A stretch of 64,000 bases of DNA from Vasconcelosia minhoensis LEGE 07310 (GCF_015207255.1 NZ_JADEXG010000021.1:1-64000); one strand, 5' to 3'; counted from the stretch's first letter, positions 24,440 through 35,613 are shown. The notes: generated by a model from the sequence alone, not told the origin. Made by a program: numbers and translations.

Positions 24440-27400
24440 ATGCTGCTAGCTCTGCCGCTAGCGTTTCTACCGTCTCTCGAATTTGTTCAGGCATATGGAG
24501 AGCGGTGATGAAAAAGCGCACTCGGGCGGCGTGTTGAGAGACCGAGGGGTAGACCATCGGCTGGGCGTTGATGTCTCTCTGGAAAAGAGTTTGGGAAAGC
24601 TGTACGGCTTTTTCGGTGGGGCCGACGATAATTGGGATGATCGGGGAGTCTTGACTGGCTCCGGTATTCAAGCCGCTTTCCTGAGCAAGCTGGAGAAAGA
24701 GCCGCGATCGCGCTTGCAGCTCGGCCACTCGCTCGGGTTCAGCCTCCAGCAGGCGCAGTGCGGCTAGGGCCGCAGCGGTATTGGCCGGAGACATGCCGAC
24801 GCTAAAGACAAAGCCAGGGGCGGTGTACTTGAGATATTCGATCAGGGCGGCGCTGCCTGCGATATAGCCGCCGCAGCTGGCGAGGGACTTGCTCAGTGTC
24901 CCCATCCACAGGTCAACTGCGCTGGCGGGGAGGTTGAAATGTTCGCCGACGCCGCGACCGTGGGAGCCTAGAACACCCAGAGAATGGGCTTCATCGACCA
25001 GCAAAAAGGCGCGATGGGTGGTTTTAACCCGGACAATTTCGGGTAGGGGGGGCAGGTCGCCATCGGCGCTATAGATGCCTTCAACCGCGACAAGGACTTT
25101 TTGATAGTGGCGGCGATGCTGATGCAGCAGCCGGTCGAGGGCCTGCCAGTCATTGTGGGGAAACGCGATCGCGGTTGCCTCCGAGAGCTGACAGCCTTCT
25201 CGAATACTGTTGTGGCTCAGCGCGTCATAGAGAATCAGATCTTTCTCTTGAAACAGATGGCCGATTGTGGTCACGTTAGTCGCATGACCACCGACGAACA
25301 GCAGGCAGTCCTCAGTTCCTAAAAAGTGCGCCAGGGCCTGCTCCAGCTCCCGATGCAGAGCCCGCTCTCCCGACACAATGCGGCTGGCTGAAACTGAGGT
25401 GCCATACTGGTCGATGGCGGCTTGCGCAGCGGCAGAGACGCGCGGATCGCCGGAGAGTCCCAAATAGTTGTAGTTGGCATAGTTAATCAGCGATCGCCCC
25501 TGGCGCTGAATTATGTTGCTGGCAATCCCCTCATAGACGGTAAAGAAAGGATTGCGCGCACTGGCCTGTTCAATCTGGTCGCGCAGGCGGCGATATTCAG
25601 GCATCAGCTGAAACTGATAGTATTCGGGCGGAATCACAGGCTGAGAACAATCAGCCGTCGTCGAGTCTCGTAAGCTGTCCTGCAAGTTTGCGCCATGCCC
25701 TGAAGTCGGCTCATGGGCTATCGTTTCGGCTAGGGATTGGGAAGCGGATTGAAGCAATGGTTCTGAGGTTTGCAAAGACTCATCAGCCAGCTCAGGCGTC
25801 AGCTGTTCGGACAGATAAGCCGCTAGGGCGTCAACTGTGGGATGGTCAAAGATCAGCGCCTGCGAGATAGGATAGTCCAGCTGGGTTTGGAGCTGGCTGC
25901 TCAGCTCTACCGCCATCAGCGAATCCATGCCTAAATCACCGAAGGATTCAGCTGGGTCGATCAGGTCGGGGCTGCTAAAGCCCATGACCCGCGACAGCAG
26001 GGTTTGGATATCCGCGGCGAGCAGAGCCGCGCGGTGTTCTGCAGAGGCAGTTGCTAGCCGCTGTCTTAATAGCGCAGGAGTTTGCCTGTTCTCTCTGTAT
26101 TTCTCATTCTGCTCGTGCTGTCCGTTTTTACCATTCTGCCCGTCTTGCCCATGCTCGCTAATGGCCTGGACAGGTTGTTCATAACCGTTCTGTTGACTTT
26201 CAAAGTCAGTCTTCCGACCGCTGTTTGCGCCGTTAAGGCGATGCTGGATTTTGTCCTGTTCCTGGGCTGATTTTAGGTTCGTTAGAACCGGATCCATCGC
26301 TGCCAGCTGTGGGAAAAACCTAGCCCAGTCGATATCCATCACGCCAACTTGGACTCCAGGCTGGCGCATCAGGTCCGACAGCATTTGCAGTCCCCGCTCT
26401 GGCTCAATCGGGTTCAGCCCCTGGGCGATGAACTGCTCAGTCAGCCGCGCCGCCATCCCAACGGCCCAAGGTCCCCAGTTGAGGCTCAGTCCCGGCAGAC
26501 CCAGACTGCGGCGATGGTGGGCTAGCGCATCGAGAAAGGCGTTCGCGGCGGCGTAGTTGCCCTGTCCTGGCGAGCCCAGTAGGGAAGCGATGGAAGAGAA
26601 ACAGACAAAGTGATCCAGGTCTCGCGATCGCGTCAGCTGATGCAGATTCCAGGCTCCCGTAAGCTTGGGTGCTAGCACGGGGGCAAAGCGTGCCCAGGTC
26701 TGGTTCGTCAACAGGCCATCGTCCAGGCATCCGGCCAGATGAAAGACCCCTTTTAGCGGATAGGGCAGCGTGGCCTCCGAAAGGGCAGCTTCCAACGCAG
26801 TCAGGTCGGCCACATCAGCTGCTACCGTCCGCACAGTGACGTCACTCTGCTCCATTTGCTGGAGAAAGGGCTGAACTGCTGGCTTCATCGTGCGACCGAT
26901 CAGCACAAGATGTTTTGCGCCCTGAGCCACCAGCCACCGGGCGACGAGCTGCCCCAGCGCGCCGAACCCGCCCGTAACAGCATAGGTCGCCCCGGCCCGA
27001 ATTAGGGACTGCTGCGGGGCTACCGGCGGCAGCGTGAGTACCACTTTGCCGATATGCCTGGCCTGGGCCATATAGCGAAAAGCCTGCGGGGCAGCTTCGA
27101 TTGGGAATACGGCCTTCGGCAATGGACGGAGTGACCCGGCCTGGAACTGGGCTAGCAGCTGGCTGAGTAGAGCTGAGATCAGGTCGGGCTGGGCCTGGGA
27201 GACTTCCAACAGATCGAAGGGAAAGTATTCAACATCTGGTCGGTGTTCGTGGATTTGTTCGGCCTGCCAGATGCCGATTTTGCCAATTTCAACAAACTTT
27301 CCGTTCGCTGCTAGCGCCCGCAGATTTTGCGGAATGGCTTCCCCATTCAAGCTGTTGAAAACAACGTCCACGCCCTGGCCATCGGTCGCGGCCAGAATAT

Positions 27401-30400
27401 CGTCGGCGAAGTCGAAGGTGCGCGAGTTCATCACCTGCTGAATGCCGAGTCCGTGCAAAAAGTCCCATTTGCCGGGGCTGGCGGTTGCGAAGATTTCGGC
27501 CCCGCACTGCTGGGCAATTTGGACTGCGGCCTGGCCAACCCCACCAGCGGCAGCGTGGATGAGAACGCGATCGCCTTTTTGAAGCTGGGCCAGATGGATC
27601 AGGCCATAGTAAGCCGTCAAGAAGGTCGTGGGCAAAGTCGCCGCTTCAGCGTCAGTTAGGCCGGAGGGCTTGGGAACAACAAAGGCCGCCGGTACTGTGA
27701 CAAACTGGGCCAGACTGCCCAACGCCTGGGCCGCAATCACCGAATCGCCCACCTGCAGACCGGTGACGCCGCTGCCTACTGCCGTAATCACCCCGGCGCA
27801 TTCCCCCCCGAAGGGCACCTGAGTCGCGTCGGTGAAGCCCATTTCTTCCAGAACCGGCTTGAGTAAGCCAAGCGCGTTGAGCACGTCGCGGAAGTTGATT
27901 CCTGCCGCCCTGACCTGAATTTGCACCTCGTTTGACTGGGGCGCTCGCCACTGACTCGGGAGCAGGGTGAGCTGATCGAGGTTGCCATAGCGAGCCATAC
28001 CTAGCCGATAGGCTGCCGTTTCCGGCAATGGGAGAAAGTCAGCTGTTTGGGAAGACAGCCGAGCCACGTAGCGATCGCGCCGTCGGTAGGCAATCTGAGT
28101 TTCGTCGGAGCCCGCATAAAGCTCATTCAGCAGCGCTTCCCGGCTCTCTGGGCTGGCGGCGCGATCGAGATCTATACAGGTGCATTTGAGCTGGGGCTGC
28201 TCCTGTCGCAGGCTGCGAGCCAGTCCCCACAGCGGCGCTTGTTGGAGCTGTACCGGCACAGAGCGCTCAACCGCCTGGGCCGCCTGGGTTATCAGCCAGA
28301 GCCGTGCCTTCAGAGCAGACTGTTTGAGCATAGCCTGGACGAGGTGGAGCAGGCTGCCACAGCTGCGCAGCTGGCTGTCAGGCTGACCATCGGCAGGCGT
28401 ATCGAGGCTCCATAGATGTAAAATGTCGCAGGTCGTTTTCCCTAATGCCTCTAGCGACGCAGCGAGCTCAGTTAGCAGCTGCTGGAAGTTCTCGGGGCAG
28501 GCGGGATTGAGAATGTAATGGTCGGGGGCCGCGATCGCAAATTCTTGCCCAGGCTCTACCCTAATGCAGCGATCGCCCCTGGCCTGTAGCGACGCTACAA
28601 GTTTCGGACTGACAGAAGTATCGGCAAACACCAGCCAGGTTCGCGGCTGTAAACCTTGAGCTACCGTCGGCAGCGGCTGAGCCTGCCAGGCGAGATGGTA
28701 AAAGGCCTGGGTCGATTCGGTCTGGCCCAGCAGGCGGCGCAGTGAAGCGGGGCTGACGGACTGGAGCGTCATGCCGATGATCTGGGTCGCGATCGCGCCT
28801 GCCGCATCCCAAATCGTAATATCGGCCTTGAGGGTTGATGAGGACTCCAAATCCGCGGTCTGCGACGGATGTAGGCTTACCCCGCACCAACCGCTGCCCG
28901 AGATTGTCCGATAAAACTGGAGGCTTTCCAGGCCAACGGGAAGATAGGTATGCTGAGCCGCCGATGTATCCAGAGCGGCTCCAATGCTCTGCAAGCAGGC
29001 ATCGAGCAGGGCCGGATGGAGGTGATAGCCATCGCTCGTCAGGTCAGCGGGCAGCTGGATCTGGCTGAGGGCGCGGCGGTCGCCCGGCCAGAGCTGCTGA
29101 ATGGCTTGGAAACTGGGGCCATAATTAAAGCCTTGTTCGGCCAAACTTTGGTAGTAGGCGACCGGGTCAGCGGGGGGATGTGGAAAGGCCGATTGAAAGT
29201 CTGTAAGGGAAACTTGTGGGGCTGCTGCTGTCAGGTCAGAGAGCCGACCTACGGCGTGGCGCGTAAATTCGGCAGCCTGATCTGACTGACTGAAGATTTG
29301 GATCTGGACCGTGCCATCGACCTGGGGAGACCACACCGTCTGTAGTACCGTTTCCCTATCCGACAGCAGCAGCGGCTGCTCGATCGAGGTCGCAGACAGC
29401 GTAAAAGAGCCTTGCTGTGCTTGTTGGCCAGCCGCGGTAAGCGAAGCCATGCCGCAGGCTATCGCGATTTCAAAAAAGGCGGCGGCAGGCAGCAGGGCCT
29501 GGGATAAAATCTGATGATCGGCCAGGTAGGCCAGTCGTGAGGTATTTAGTGAAACCTGAAAGCGCTGCTCAGTCGTGCCTGCCAGTGGCAGCGGCTGTCC
29601 CAGCAGCGGATGCCCTGAGTCTGTTGGCTGCTTCGGATTGGCGGGAGCCAGCTTGGATACTTCAGCACCAGGCCACCAGTAGCGCTGCCGCTGGAAAGGA
29701 TAGGTCGGCAGCGAGATTGGTATAGCCGGTTCCGAGACCGCGTCCCAGTCTACCGGAAAGCCTTGGACATAGAGCGCTGCCAGACTCTGGAGCGTTACCC
29801 TCCGACCAGAGCGTTCGGGCTGGAGGCTGGGCAGCCATTGGTGCCCACGATTCGCTAAACAAGTTCGTCCCAACCCTAAAAGAATCGGCTTTGGCCCAAT
29901 TTCTAAAAAGGTCAGATTGGCTTCACCCAGCGCTGTCATCGCGTCTAGGAAGCGAACCGGCTCGCAGACATGCCGCACCCAGTAATCCGCCGTCGCGATG
30001 TCGGCGGTGGCCATGGCTCCCGTTAGGGTGGAGACGATGGGCAGCGTCGGCGGGGAGTAGGTCACCCCCTGGGCAATCTGGCGAAACTCGGCCAGCATCG
30101 GCGCCATCAGCGGCGAATGGAAAGCATGGGAGACGTTGAGTCGCTGATGTTGGATGGATTGGCTTTCCAAGTGAGACTGTAATTCTGCGATCGCGGTTTC
30201 CCGGCCTGAAATTACGGTACTCTCAGTGCCGTTTAAAGCCGCGATCGCGATCTCACTCTCGTAGGGCGAAAGCATCGGCTGAAGCTGTGCCTGACTGGCC
30301 CGTATGGACAGCATCGCGCCGTCAGGCGGCAGAGCCTGCATCAGGCGACCCCGAGCGGCAATCAGCGCTAGCCCGGCTTCCAGGCTGAAAACGCCTGCCA

Positions 30401-32270
30401 GGCAAGCCGCCACATATTCCCCAACGCTGTGCCCCAGCAGTCGGGTGGGACGCAGACCCCAGGCGAGCCAGAGCTGGGCCAGGGCGTATTCGAGGGCAAA
30501 CAGGGCAGGCTGCGTGTAGGCCGTCTGGTCGAGCAGGGACGCATCATCAGCAAAGAGCACTGCGGTCAGCGCCGGCTGGAGGTGGGCCGCTAGAATCGTC
30601 TGGCAGCGGTTCAGGGCCTGACGAAAAATCGGCTGCTGCTCGTACAGCTCGCGGCCCATGCCCACAAACTGAGCCCCTTGGCCAGTGAATAGCCAGACCA
30701 GCTGCCGCTCGGCTTGGATAGAGCCAGCTAGGGTTCCAACCGGTGTGCTTCCTGCTGCCCAGTCCCGGAGCTGTCCCCGAAGCTGCCCTGCCGAATCCGC
30801 AACGCAGGCTAGCCGATGGGAAAAGTGCGATCGCCGCGTATTTGCCGTGGTGCAGATATCGGCCAGCGGTAGCTCTGGATTCGCAGCTAGAAAGGTTTGA
30901 TAGCGCTGGGCCAGGGCTTTGAGCGCGGGCTGGCTTTTGGCGGACAGGGTGAGGAGCTGGGTCTGATTGGGGCTAGACGACTCGACGGGGCGTACCGGCG
31001 CTTCCTCCAAGACCACATGGGCATTGGTGCCGCCGAAGCCAAAGGAGTTGACGCCGACATAGGCGGGGTGCGATCGCGCCGCTAAAGGAGCCAGCCGGGT
31101 CTGCACCTGAAGCCGCAGTCCGGCGAAGTCAATGTTCGGATTGAGCGGGTGGCAGTGTAGGCTCGGCGGCAGCTCTCGATGCTTGAGGACGAGGGCCGCC
31201 TTAATTAACCCGGCAATGCCCGCTGCCGCTTCGGTATGGCCAATGTTGCTCTTGACTGAGCCAATGGCGCAGGGATCGTCTGCGGCCCGTCCGGCTGAGA
31301 AGACTTCTCCTAGGGCCTGAGCCTCAACCGGGTCGCCCAGCTTCGTGCCGGTGCCATGGGCCTCGACATACTGCACCTCAGCCGGGTTTACTCCGGCCTG
31401 CTGGTAAGCGGCTCGCAGAACGGCGGTTTGCGCTTTGGGATTGGGCGCAGCGATGCCATGACCAAACCCGTCCTGATTGACCGCGCTGCCCCGGATGATG
31501 GTATAAATTGGGTCGCGGTCGGCCAGTGCCTGGGCTAGGGGTTTGAGAACAACGGCACCGGCCCCCTCGCTGCGGACGTAGCCATCGGCGGCGGCGGCGA
31601 AGCTGCGGCAGCGTCCGCTGCTGGACATGAATCCGCCCTGGGCAAACCCAGCGGTGATATTGGGGACTAGCAGGATGTTGACGCCAGCCGCGATCGCCAG
31701 GCTAGACTCGCCGGTGTATAGACTCTGACAGGCCAGGTGTACGGCGACTAGCGAAGACGAGCAGGCGGTATCGATGGCCAGGCTCGGCCCCTTGAAGTCA
31801 AAAGCATAGGAAATTCGGTTGGCGGCAATGCAGTTCCCCGTCCCCGTCGTCGCGTAGGGATTATCGACCGGCTGCTGCCACAACATGACCGAGTAGTCGT
31901 GGGTACTGATGCCGACAAAGACGCCGGTTTTCGAACCCCGCAGCCGGTCGGATCGCTGCCCGGCATCTTCCAGCGCTTCCCAGGCGACTTCCAGCAGCAG
32001 CCGCTGCTGAGGGTCCATCGTTATCGCTTCGCAGGGCGCAATCCCAAAAAACTGTGGATCAAACTGGTCGATCTGCTCTAAAAAACCGCCCCGGCGCAGA
32101 TGGGCCAGCTTTGGATCAAGTCCATTTTCCCAACGACTGGCAGGAACTTCAGTCACGCCGTCCAAGCCGCTGCGGAGCATCTGCCAGAACGCAGCGGGAT
32201 GGCCTGCACCCGGATACCGACACCCTATCCCAATAATCGCAATCGGCTCAGCTGGCAAGGCTTCTGTCAT
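24432..32270 (-). CDS. Highly reducing type I polyketide synthase with C-terminal alpha-oxoamine synthase
   Basis: One 2612-residue polypeptide carries these domains. KS is at 6-425, with Cys170 in DTACSSS, His305 and His345. AT is at 524-810, with Ser615 in GHSVGE and HAFHS at 715-719, which fits malonyl-CoA. DH is at 885-1175, with His919 and Asp1090; the usual HxxxG has Ser instead of Gly. A structural KR half is at 1190-1400. ER is at 1425-1745, with AAAGGVGQAA. KR is at 1758-1940, with TGGFGALG, Tyr1906 and an LDD motif. After a Gln/Asn-rich linker comes ACP (2085-2155, Ser2117). A PLP-dependent alpha-oxoamine synthase is at 2220-2612, with His2353, DEAH at 2426-2429 and Schiff-base Lys2461. 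No methyltransferase or thioesterase is present. Inferred job: build a reduced acyl chain iteratively, then release it by decarboxylative condensation with an amino acid, as in serine palmitoyltransferase. No tailoring or PPTase gene is adjacent. Confidence 0.93.
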   Translation of the reverse strand: MTEALPAEPIAIIGIGCRYPGAGHPAAFWQMLRSGLDGVTEVPASRWENGLDPKLAHLRRGGFLEQIDQFDPQFFGIAPCEAITMDPQQRLLLEVAWEALEDAGQRSDRLRGSKTGVFVGISTHDYSVMLWQQPVDNPYATTGTGNCIAANRISYAFDFKGPSLAIDTACSSSLVAVHLACQSLYTGESSLAIAAGVNILLVPNITAGFAQGGFMSSSGRCRSFAAAADGYVRSEGAGAVVLKPLAQALADRDPIYTIIRGSAVNQDGFGHGIAAPNPKAQTAVLRAAYQQAGVNPAEVQYVEAHGTGTKLGDPVEAQALGEVFSAGRAADDPCAIGSVKSNIGHTEAAAGIAGLIKAALVLKHRELPPSLHCHPLNPNIDFAGLRLQVQTRLAPLAARSHPAYVGVNSFGFGGTNAHVVLEEAPVRPVESSSPNQTQLLTLSAKSQPALKALAQRYQTFLAANPELPLADICTTANTRRSHFSHRLACVADSAGQLRGQLRDWAAGSTPVGTLAGSIQAERQLVWLFTGQGAQFVGMGRELYEQQPIFRQALNRCQTILAAHLQPALTAVLFADDASLLDQTAYTQPALFALEYALAQLWLAWGLRPTRLLGHSVGEYVAACLAGVFSLEAGLALIAARGRLMQALPPDGAMLSIRASQAQLQPMLSPYESEIAIAALNGTESTVISGRETAIAELQSHLESQSIQHQRLNVSHAFHSPLMAPMLAEFRQIAQGVTYSPPTLPIVSTLTGAMATADIATADYWVRHVCEPVRFLDAMTALGEANLTFLEIGPKPILLGLGRTCLANRGHQWLPSLQPERSGRRVTLQSLAALYVQGFPVDWDAVSEPAIPISLPTYPFQRQRYWWPGAEVSKLAPANPKQPTDSGHPLLGQPLPLAGTTEQRFQVSLNTSRLAYLADHQILSQALLPAAAFFEIAIACGMASLTAAGQQAQQGSFTLSATSIEQPLLLSDRETVLQTVWSPQVDGTVQIQIFSQSDQAAEFTRHAVGRLSDLTAAAPQVSLTDFQSAFPHPPADPVAYYQSLAEQGFNYGPSFQAIQQLWPGDRRALSQIQLPADLTSDGYHLHPALLDACLQSIGAALDTSAAQHTYLPVGLESLQFYRTISGSGWCGVSLHPSQTADLESSSTLKADITIWDAAGAIATQIIGMTLQSVSPASLRRLLGQTESTQAFYHLAWQAQPLPTVAQGLQPRTWLVFADTSVSPKLVASLQARGDRCIRVEPGQEFAIAAPDHYILNPACPENFQQLLTELAASLEALGKTTCDILHLWSLDTPADGQPDSQLRSCGSLLHLVQAMLKQSALKARLWLITQAAQAVERSVPVQLQQAPLWGLARSLRQEQPQLKCTCIDLDRAASPESREALLNELYAGSDETQIAYRRRDRYVARLSSQTADFLPLPETAAYRLGMARYGNLDQLTLLPSQWRAPQSNEVQIQVRAAGINFRDVLNALGLLKPVLEEMGFTDATQVPFGGECAGVITAVGSGVTGLQVGDSVIAAQALGSLAQFVTVPAAFVVPKPSGLTDAEAATLPTTFLTAYYGLIHLAQLQKGDRVLIHAAAGGVGQAAVQIAQQCGAEIFATASPGKWDFLHGLGIQQVMNSRTFDFADDILAATDGQGVDVVFNSLNGEAIPQNLRALAANGKFVEIGKIGIWQAEQIHEHRPDVEYFPFDLLEVSQAQPDLISALLSQLLAQFQAGSLRPLPKAVFPIEAAPQAFRYMAQARHIGKVVLTLPPVAPQQSLIRAGATYAVTGGFGALGQLVARWLVAQGAKHLVLIGRTMKPAVQPFLQQMEQSDVTVRTVAADVADLTALEAALSEATLPYPLKGVFHLAGCLDDGLLTNQTWARFAPVLAPKLTGAWNLHQLTRSRDLDHFVCFSSIASLLGSPGQGNYAAANAFLDALAHHRRSLGLPGLSLNWGPWAVGMAARLTEQFIAQGLNPIEPERGLQMLSDLMRQPGVQVGVMDIDWARFFPQLAAMDPVLTNLKSAQEQDKIQHRLNGANSGRKTDFESQQNGYEQPVQAISEHGQDGQNGKNGQHEQNEKYRENRQTPALLRQRLATASAEHRAALLAADIQTLLSRVMGFSSPDLIDPAESFGDLGMDSLMAVELSSQLQTQLDYPISQALIFDHPTVDALAAYLSEQLTPELADESLQTSEPLLQSASQSLAETIAHEPTSGHGANLQDSLRDSTTADCSQPVIPPEYYQFQLMPEYRRLRDQIEQASARNPFFTVYEGIASNIIQRQGRSLINYANYNYLGLSGDPRVSAAAQAAIDQYGTSVSASRIVSGERALHRELEQALAHFLGTEDCLLFVGGHATNVTTIGHLFQEKDLILYDALSHNSIREGCQLSEATAIAFPHNDWQALDRLLHQHRRHYQKVLVAVEGIYSADGDLPPLPEIVRVKTTHRAFLLVDEAHSLGVLGSHGRGVGEHFNLPASAVDLWMGTLSKSLASCGGYIAGSAALIEYLKYTAPGFVFSVGMSPANTAAALAALRLLEAEPERVAELQARSRLFLQLAQESGLNTGASQDSPIIPIIVGPTEKAVQLSQTLFQRDINAQPMVYPSVSQHAARVRFFITALHMPEQIRETVETLAAELAAFT

Positions 32271-32532
32271 ATGACTGAGGAAAGGCGGCTCTAAACTAAC
32301 TTGAATACGACTGAGTTGTACACCGTTCTATATGTCTCAAGCCATCCAAGCAATTCAGTTTGCTGATCGGCCTCTAGATAGATTCGGTTAGAGATTGCTC
32401 GTTGTCAACATACCTGCTGATTCTATTACCGCATGGTTATGGAACATGGCTTTGGCCAAAAGCAAGCTTGTCTAAGGCTTCCCGAGGATACCTCGATAGC
32501 TTTGGATAGGAAGGCGTTTGCCTATCTCATAT
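32271..32532. other. Upstream region of the polyketide synthase
   Basis: The 262 bp between the ATPase stop and the synthase start are AT-richer than the genes and contain no visible coding. They should carry the synthase promoter. I recognise no operator. Confidence 0.4.
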
Positions 32533-35277
32533 CTATTTCAGGGGTTTCTGCCACTTCAACACTAGCGCCAACAGAATCACGGGCAGCCCTGTCCCCAGGC
32601 ATAAAAGTCCTTGAGTCCAGCTCAGCGGCACGGTATTGAAGAGTCGATTGAGCAAGGGCAGCTGGCTGAATAGAATTTGCAAAACAACAACGCAGGCAAT
32701 GCCAATCGCGGGAGCATAGGCCAGCGGCTGCGGCTGCTGGCGCAGCTTTGCCCAAAGCGACGGCAGAAAGCGACTAATGCAGAGCAAATAAAAGATTTCT
32801 GCGGATACCAGGGTTTGCACCGCCATCGTGCGAGCCAGCGCTTCATTCCCGGTTCTCGACGTGATCCATTCAAACATGCCAAAGGTGACGGCCCAGTTGA
32901 ATAGGGAAATTAGACCGATCCGCCAAAGAATGTGGCCTGACAGCAGCGGCTGGTTTTGACGACGGGGCGGGGTCTGCATAATTCCGTCTGGCTGGGGCTC
33001 AAACGCTAGGGGAATAGACAGGGAGCTGGAACTCACCATATTGATCCAGAGAATTTGCAGCGGCAGAATCGGCAAAGCCGTATTCAACAATACGCTGGCA
33101 AGAATCGTTAGCGACTCGCCGCCGTTCACGGGCAGGATAAAGGCGATCGCTTTTTTCAGGTTGAGATAAACCGTGCGCCCCTCTTCAACCGCCGACTCAA
33201 TCGAGGCAAAGTTATCATCCGTCAGGATAATATCCGAAGCTTCCTTGGCCACTTCGGTCCCCATCTGGCCCATCGCGATCCCAATATCGGCCTGCTTCAG
33301 GGCTGGGGCATCATTTACCCCATCTCCGGTCATGGCGACGACATGGCCGAGTGCTTGGAGGGCTTCGATCAGCCGTAGCTTTTGTTCTGGCGCGACCCTA
33401 GCGAAGACGGCGGTATCGTCCATGCGGTTTCTCAAATCTTCGTCACTCATCTGAGCGATGTCTCGTCCCGAGAGAATGGGCGTTTTTTCGTGCGGGCTGA
33501 GGTGCATCATATGGGCGATCGCGCTGGCCGTCACAGCGTGATCGCCGGTCACCATCTTGACCTGGATACCTGCCTCCTGACAGGCATCGACCGCTCGAAT
33601 CGCTTCCTCTCGGGGAGGGTCAATCATGCCCTGGAGTCCCAAAAAGACTAGGCCCGACTCAATTTGCTCGCGCTCTAACGTATCAAAATCAGCCCCTACC
33701 GGCTTTTGGGCAAAGGCCAGCACCCGTAGGCCCTGTTCTGCAAAGGCTTCGACGGTCTGTTCAATTTCGCTGATGTTCAGATCGGCGGTCTCTGCTTTGT
33801 CGGTCTGACTAACATCGTTTCCACGGGCTGGCTTTCGAGCCTCACATTTGCTCAATATGGCCTCTGCCGAACCCTTGACATAGATGATTCGCCCCTGCTC
33901 CTCCCGATCGTGAAGCGTCGCCATGTACTGGTATTCTGACTCAAAGGGAATGCTATCCCGTCGGGGCAGCTTTTCCTCTAAGTCTGGCCGCTTCAGCCCG
34001 GCCTTGTGCGCCACCACAATCAGGGCCCCCTCGGTCGGGTCGCCTTCGACAGTCAGCTGTCCCTCTTCCTCCTGCAGCTCTGAGTCATTGCACAGCAGCC
34101 CGCACTGCAAGCAGTCCCGCAGCGTTGGCGCTTGAGCCAGATCAACTGGCTGCTCCTGCTGGAGAATTTCGCCCTCGGTGCTGTAGCCCGCGCCGCTGAG
34201 ATGGTAGCGCTGGCCACCCGCATAGATCTGCTCAACCGTCATCTGATTTTCAGTCAGCGTTCCAGTTTTATCCGAACAAATCACCGTCGCGCTACCCAGG
34301 GTTTCTACCGCGGGCAGCTTACGGATAATCGCGTTTCGCCTAGCCATTCGGGAAACGCCGATTGCCAGGGCAATCGTTACCAGGGGCGGCAGTTCTTCAG
34401 GAATGCCACTGACGGTCAGCGCCACGGCCGTTTGAAACACGGCCAGCCAGGACTTTCCCTGCCCCAGCCCAATCGCAAAGGTCAGGGCGGCCAGCCCCAA
34501 GATGATATAGAGCAGCTGCCAGCTAAATTTTTCTAGCTTGCGGGTTAGGGGTGTGCTCAGATTGGTTCGCTGCTCTACCAGTTCTGAGATTTGCCCGGTT
34601 TGGGTGGCTTCTGCGATCGCAATTACCAAACCTCGACCGTTACCAGACGTGATGACCGTTCCCGCAAAGGCCATATTGGCGCGATCGGCGAGGGGAAGAT
34701 CGGCGTCGAGGGGCTGGGTTTGCTTATCAACGGGGACAGATTCGCCCGTGAGGGCGGACTCATCAATGCGCAGATTTTTGATTTCAACTAGCCGCAGGTC
34801 AGCGGGAACTTTGTCTCCCGCTTCGAGATAGACCAGATCCCCCGGCACGAGCCGATCGGCGGGGAGCTGCTGCCGCTTCCCCCGGCGGATTACCGCAGCT
34901 TCGGTGACAATCGATTCGGCTAGAGCTTCCATAGCCTGCTCTGCCTTGGCTTCCTGGACATAGCCGACGATAGCATTGACCAAAACCACCGCGAAGATTA
35001 CCCCCGCATCGACCCAGTCCTGCAGAAACAGGGTGATCACTCCGGCAGCTAGCAAAATATAGAGCAGCGGCTGGTTAAACTGCTGCAAAAACCGGACCCA
35101 GGGGCTGGTCTGCTTTTTGGGAGTGAGCCGGTTGGGGCCAAACTGCTCCTGGCGCTGAGTCACTTCGTCCGCTGCTAAGCCCTGATCGGGGTGGCTCTTG
35201 AGCTGTTTGACAGTCTCCTGCACTGACAGATGATGCCAGGACCGGTCGAGGGACTCTGCATTCAGAGATACGGACAT
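32533..35277 (-). CDS. P-type cation-transporting ATPase (PacL/SERCA-like, P2 group)
   Basis: The 914-residue protein has an N-terminal cation ATPase domain, about ten membrane segments, the phosphorylated Asp336 in [12 protein letters not shown], the TGES actuator motif, and [21 protein letters not shown]. It would pump a cation out of the cytoplasm using ATP. The ion is uncertain. M4 reads PEELP rather than the PEGLP of Ca2+ pumps. M6 reads [16 protein letters not shown] and lacks the Asp that helps bind Ca2+, so Na+/K+-type or other cations are possible. It is divergent from a decayed gene and 262 bp from the polyketide synthase. Confidence 0.9.
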   Translation of the reverse strand: MSVSLNAESLDRSWHHLSVQETVKQLKSHPDQGLAADEVTQRQEQFGPNRLTPKKQTSPWVRFLQQFNQPLLYILLAAGVITLFLQDWVDAGVIFAVVLVNAIVGYVQEAKAEQAMEALAESIVTEAAVIRRGKRQQLPADRLVPGDLVYLEAGDKVPADLRLVEIKNLRIDESALTGESVPVDKQTQPLDADLPLADRANMAFAGTVITSGNGRGLVIAIAEATQTGQISELVEQRTNLSTPLTRKLEKFSWQLLYIILGLAALTFAIGLGQGKSWLAVFQTAVALTVSGIPEELPPLVTIALAIGVSRMARRNAIIRKLPAVETLGSATVICSDKTGTLTENQMTVEQIYAGGQRYHLSGAGYSTEGEILQQEQPVDLAQAPTLRDCLQCGLLCNDSELQEEEGQLTVEGDPTEGALIVVAHKAGLKRPDLEEKLPRRDSIPFESEYQYMATLHDREEQGRIIYVKGSAEAILSKCEARKPARGNDVSQTDKAETADLNISEIEQTVEAFAEQGLRVLAFAQKPVGADFDTLEREQIESGLVFLGLQGMIDPPREEAIRAVDACQEAGIQVKMVTGDHAVTASAIAHMMHLSPHEKTPILSGRDIAQMSDEDLRNRMDDTAVFARVAPEQKLRLIEALQALGHVVAMTGDGVNDAPALKQADIGIAMGQMGTEVAKEASDIILTDDNFASIESAVEEGRTVYLNLKKAIAFILPVNGGESLTILASVLLNTALPILPLQILWINMVSSSSLSIPLAFEPQPDGIMQTPPRRQNQPLLSGHILWRIGLISLFNWAVTFGMFEWITSRTGNEALARTMAVQTLVSAEIFYLLCISRFLPSLWAKLRQQPQPLAYAPAIGIACVVVLQILFSQLPLLNRLFNTVPLSWTQGLLCLGTGLPVILLALVLKWQKPLK

Positions 35278-35613
35278 TAAAGGGCCTCAAAACGCCAGGA
35301 CAAGGACACCGTCTAGAATCATGCCTTCCGCGTGTCCCTGTACTGCCATCTTAGTAAGGCAGGGCACTGTTACCCGTCTGACCCCGGACGGATCTACTTC
35401 CAGCGGCGATGTCTAAAACCCTCTTGCAACCCCAGTCATGTCTCCAGTCATGTCTGGGGTTCGCCTGCCCTGATCAAACCTCTGGCAAGAGAAGGAGTCG
35501 GCTCCAGAATGAAGTCCGCCTAAAGACGGGTTTACCCATAGTCCTATTCCACCATCCTAAAGATCAGGTGGCATCGTGGTTGCCATCGCTGGATTTTCTG
35601 GGGCATCAAGCTC
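35278..35613. other. 336-bp gap with hairpins upstream of the ATPase
   Basis: This gap separates the P-type ATPase (minus) from a phosphoketolase remnant (plus). It contains GC-rich inverted repeats, for example GTCCCTGT...AGGGCAC around 35333-35369 and CCGTCTGACCCCGGACGG around 35375-35392. A leader structure for the ATPase is possible. I looked for the Mn2+ yybP-ykoY consensus and did not find it. Confidence 0.35.

Noticed and set aside
24432-25600. A separate 8-amino-7-oxononanoate synthase (bioF) gene
   Set aside because: The frame is continuous with the polyketide synthase through ACP and a linker, so it is the C-terminal domain of that protein and not a biotin gene.
35278-35400. yybP-ykoY (Mn2+) riboswitch before the P-type ATPase
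   Set aside because: Hairpins exist but the conserved core sequence of that riboswitch was not found on the minus strand.
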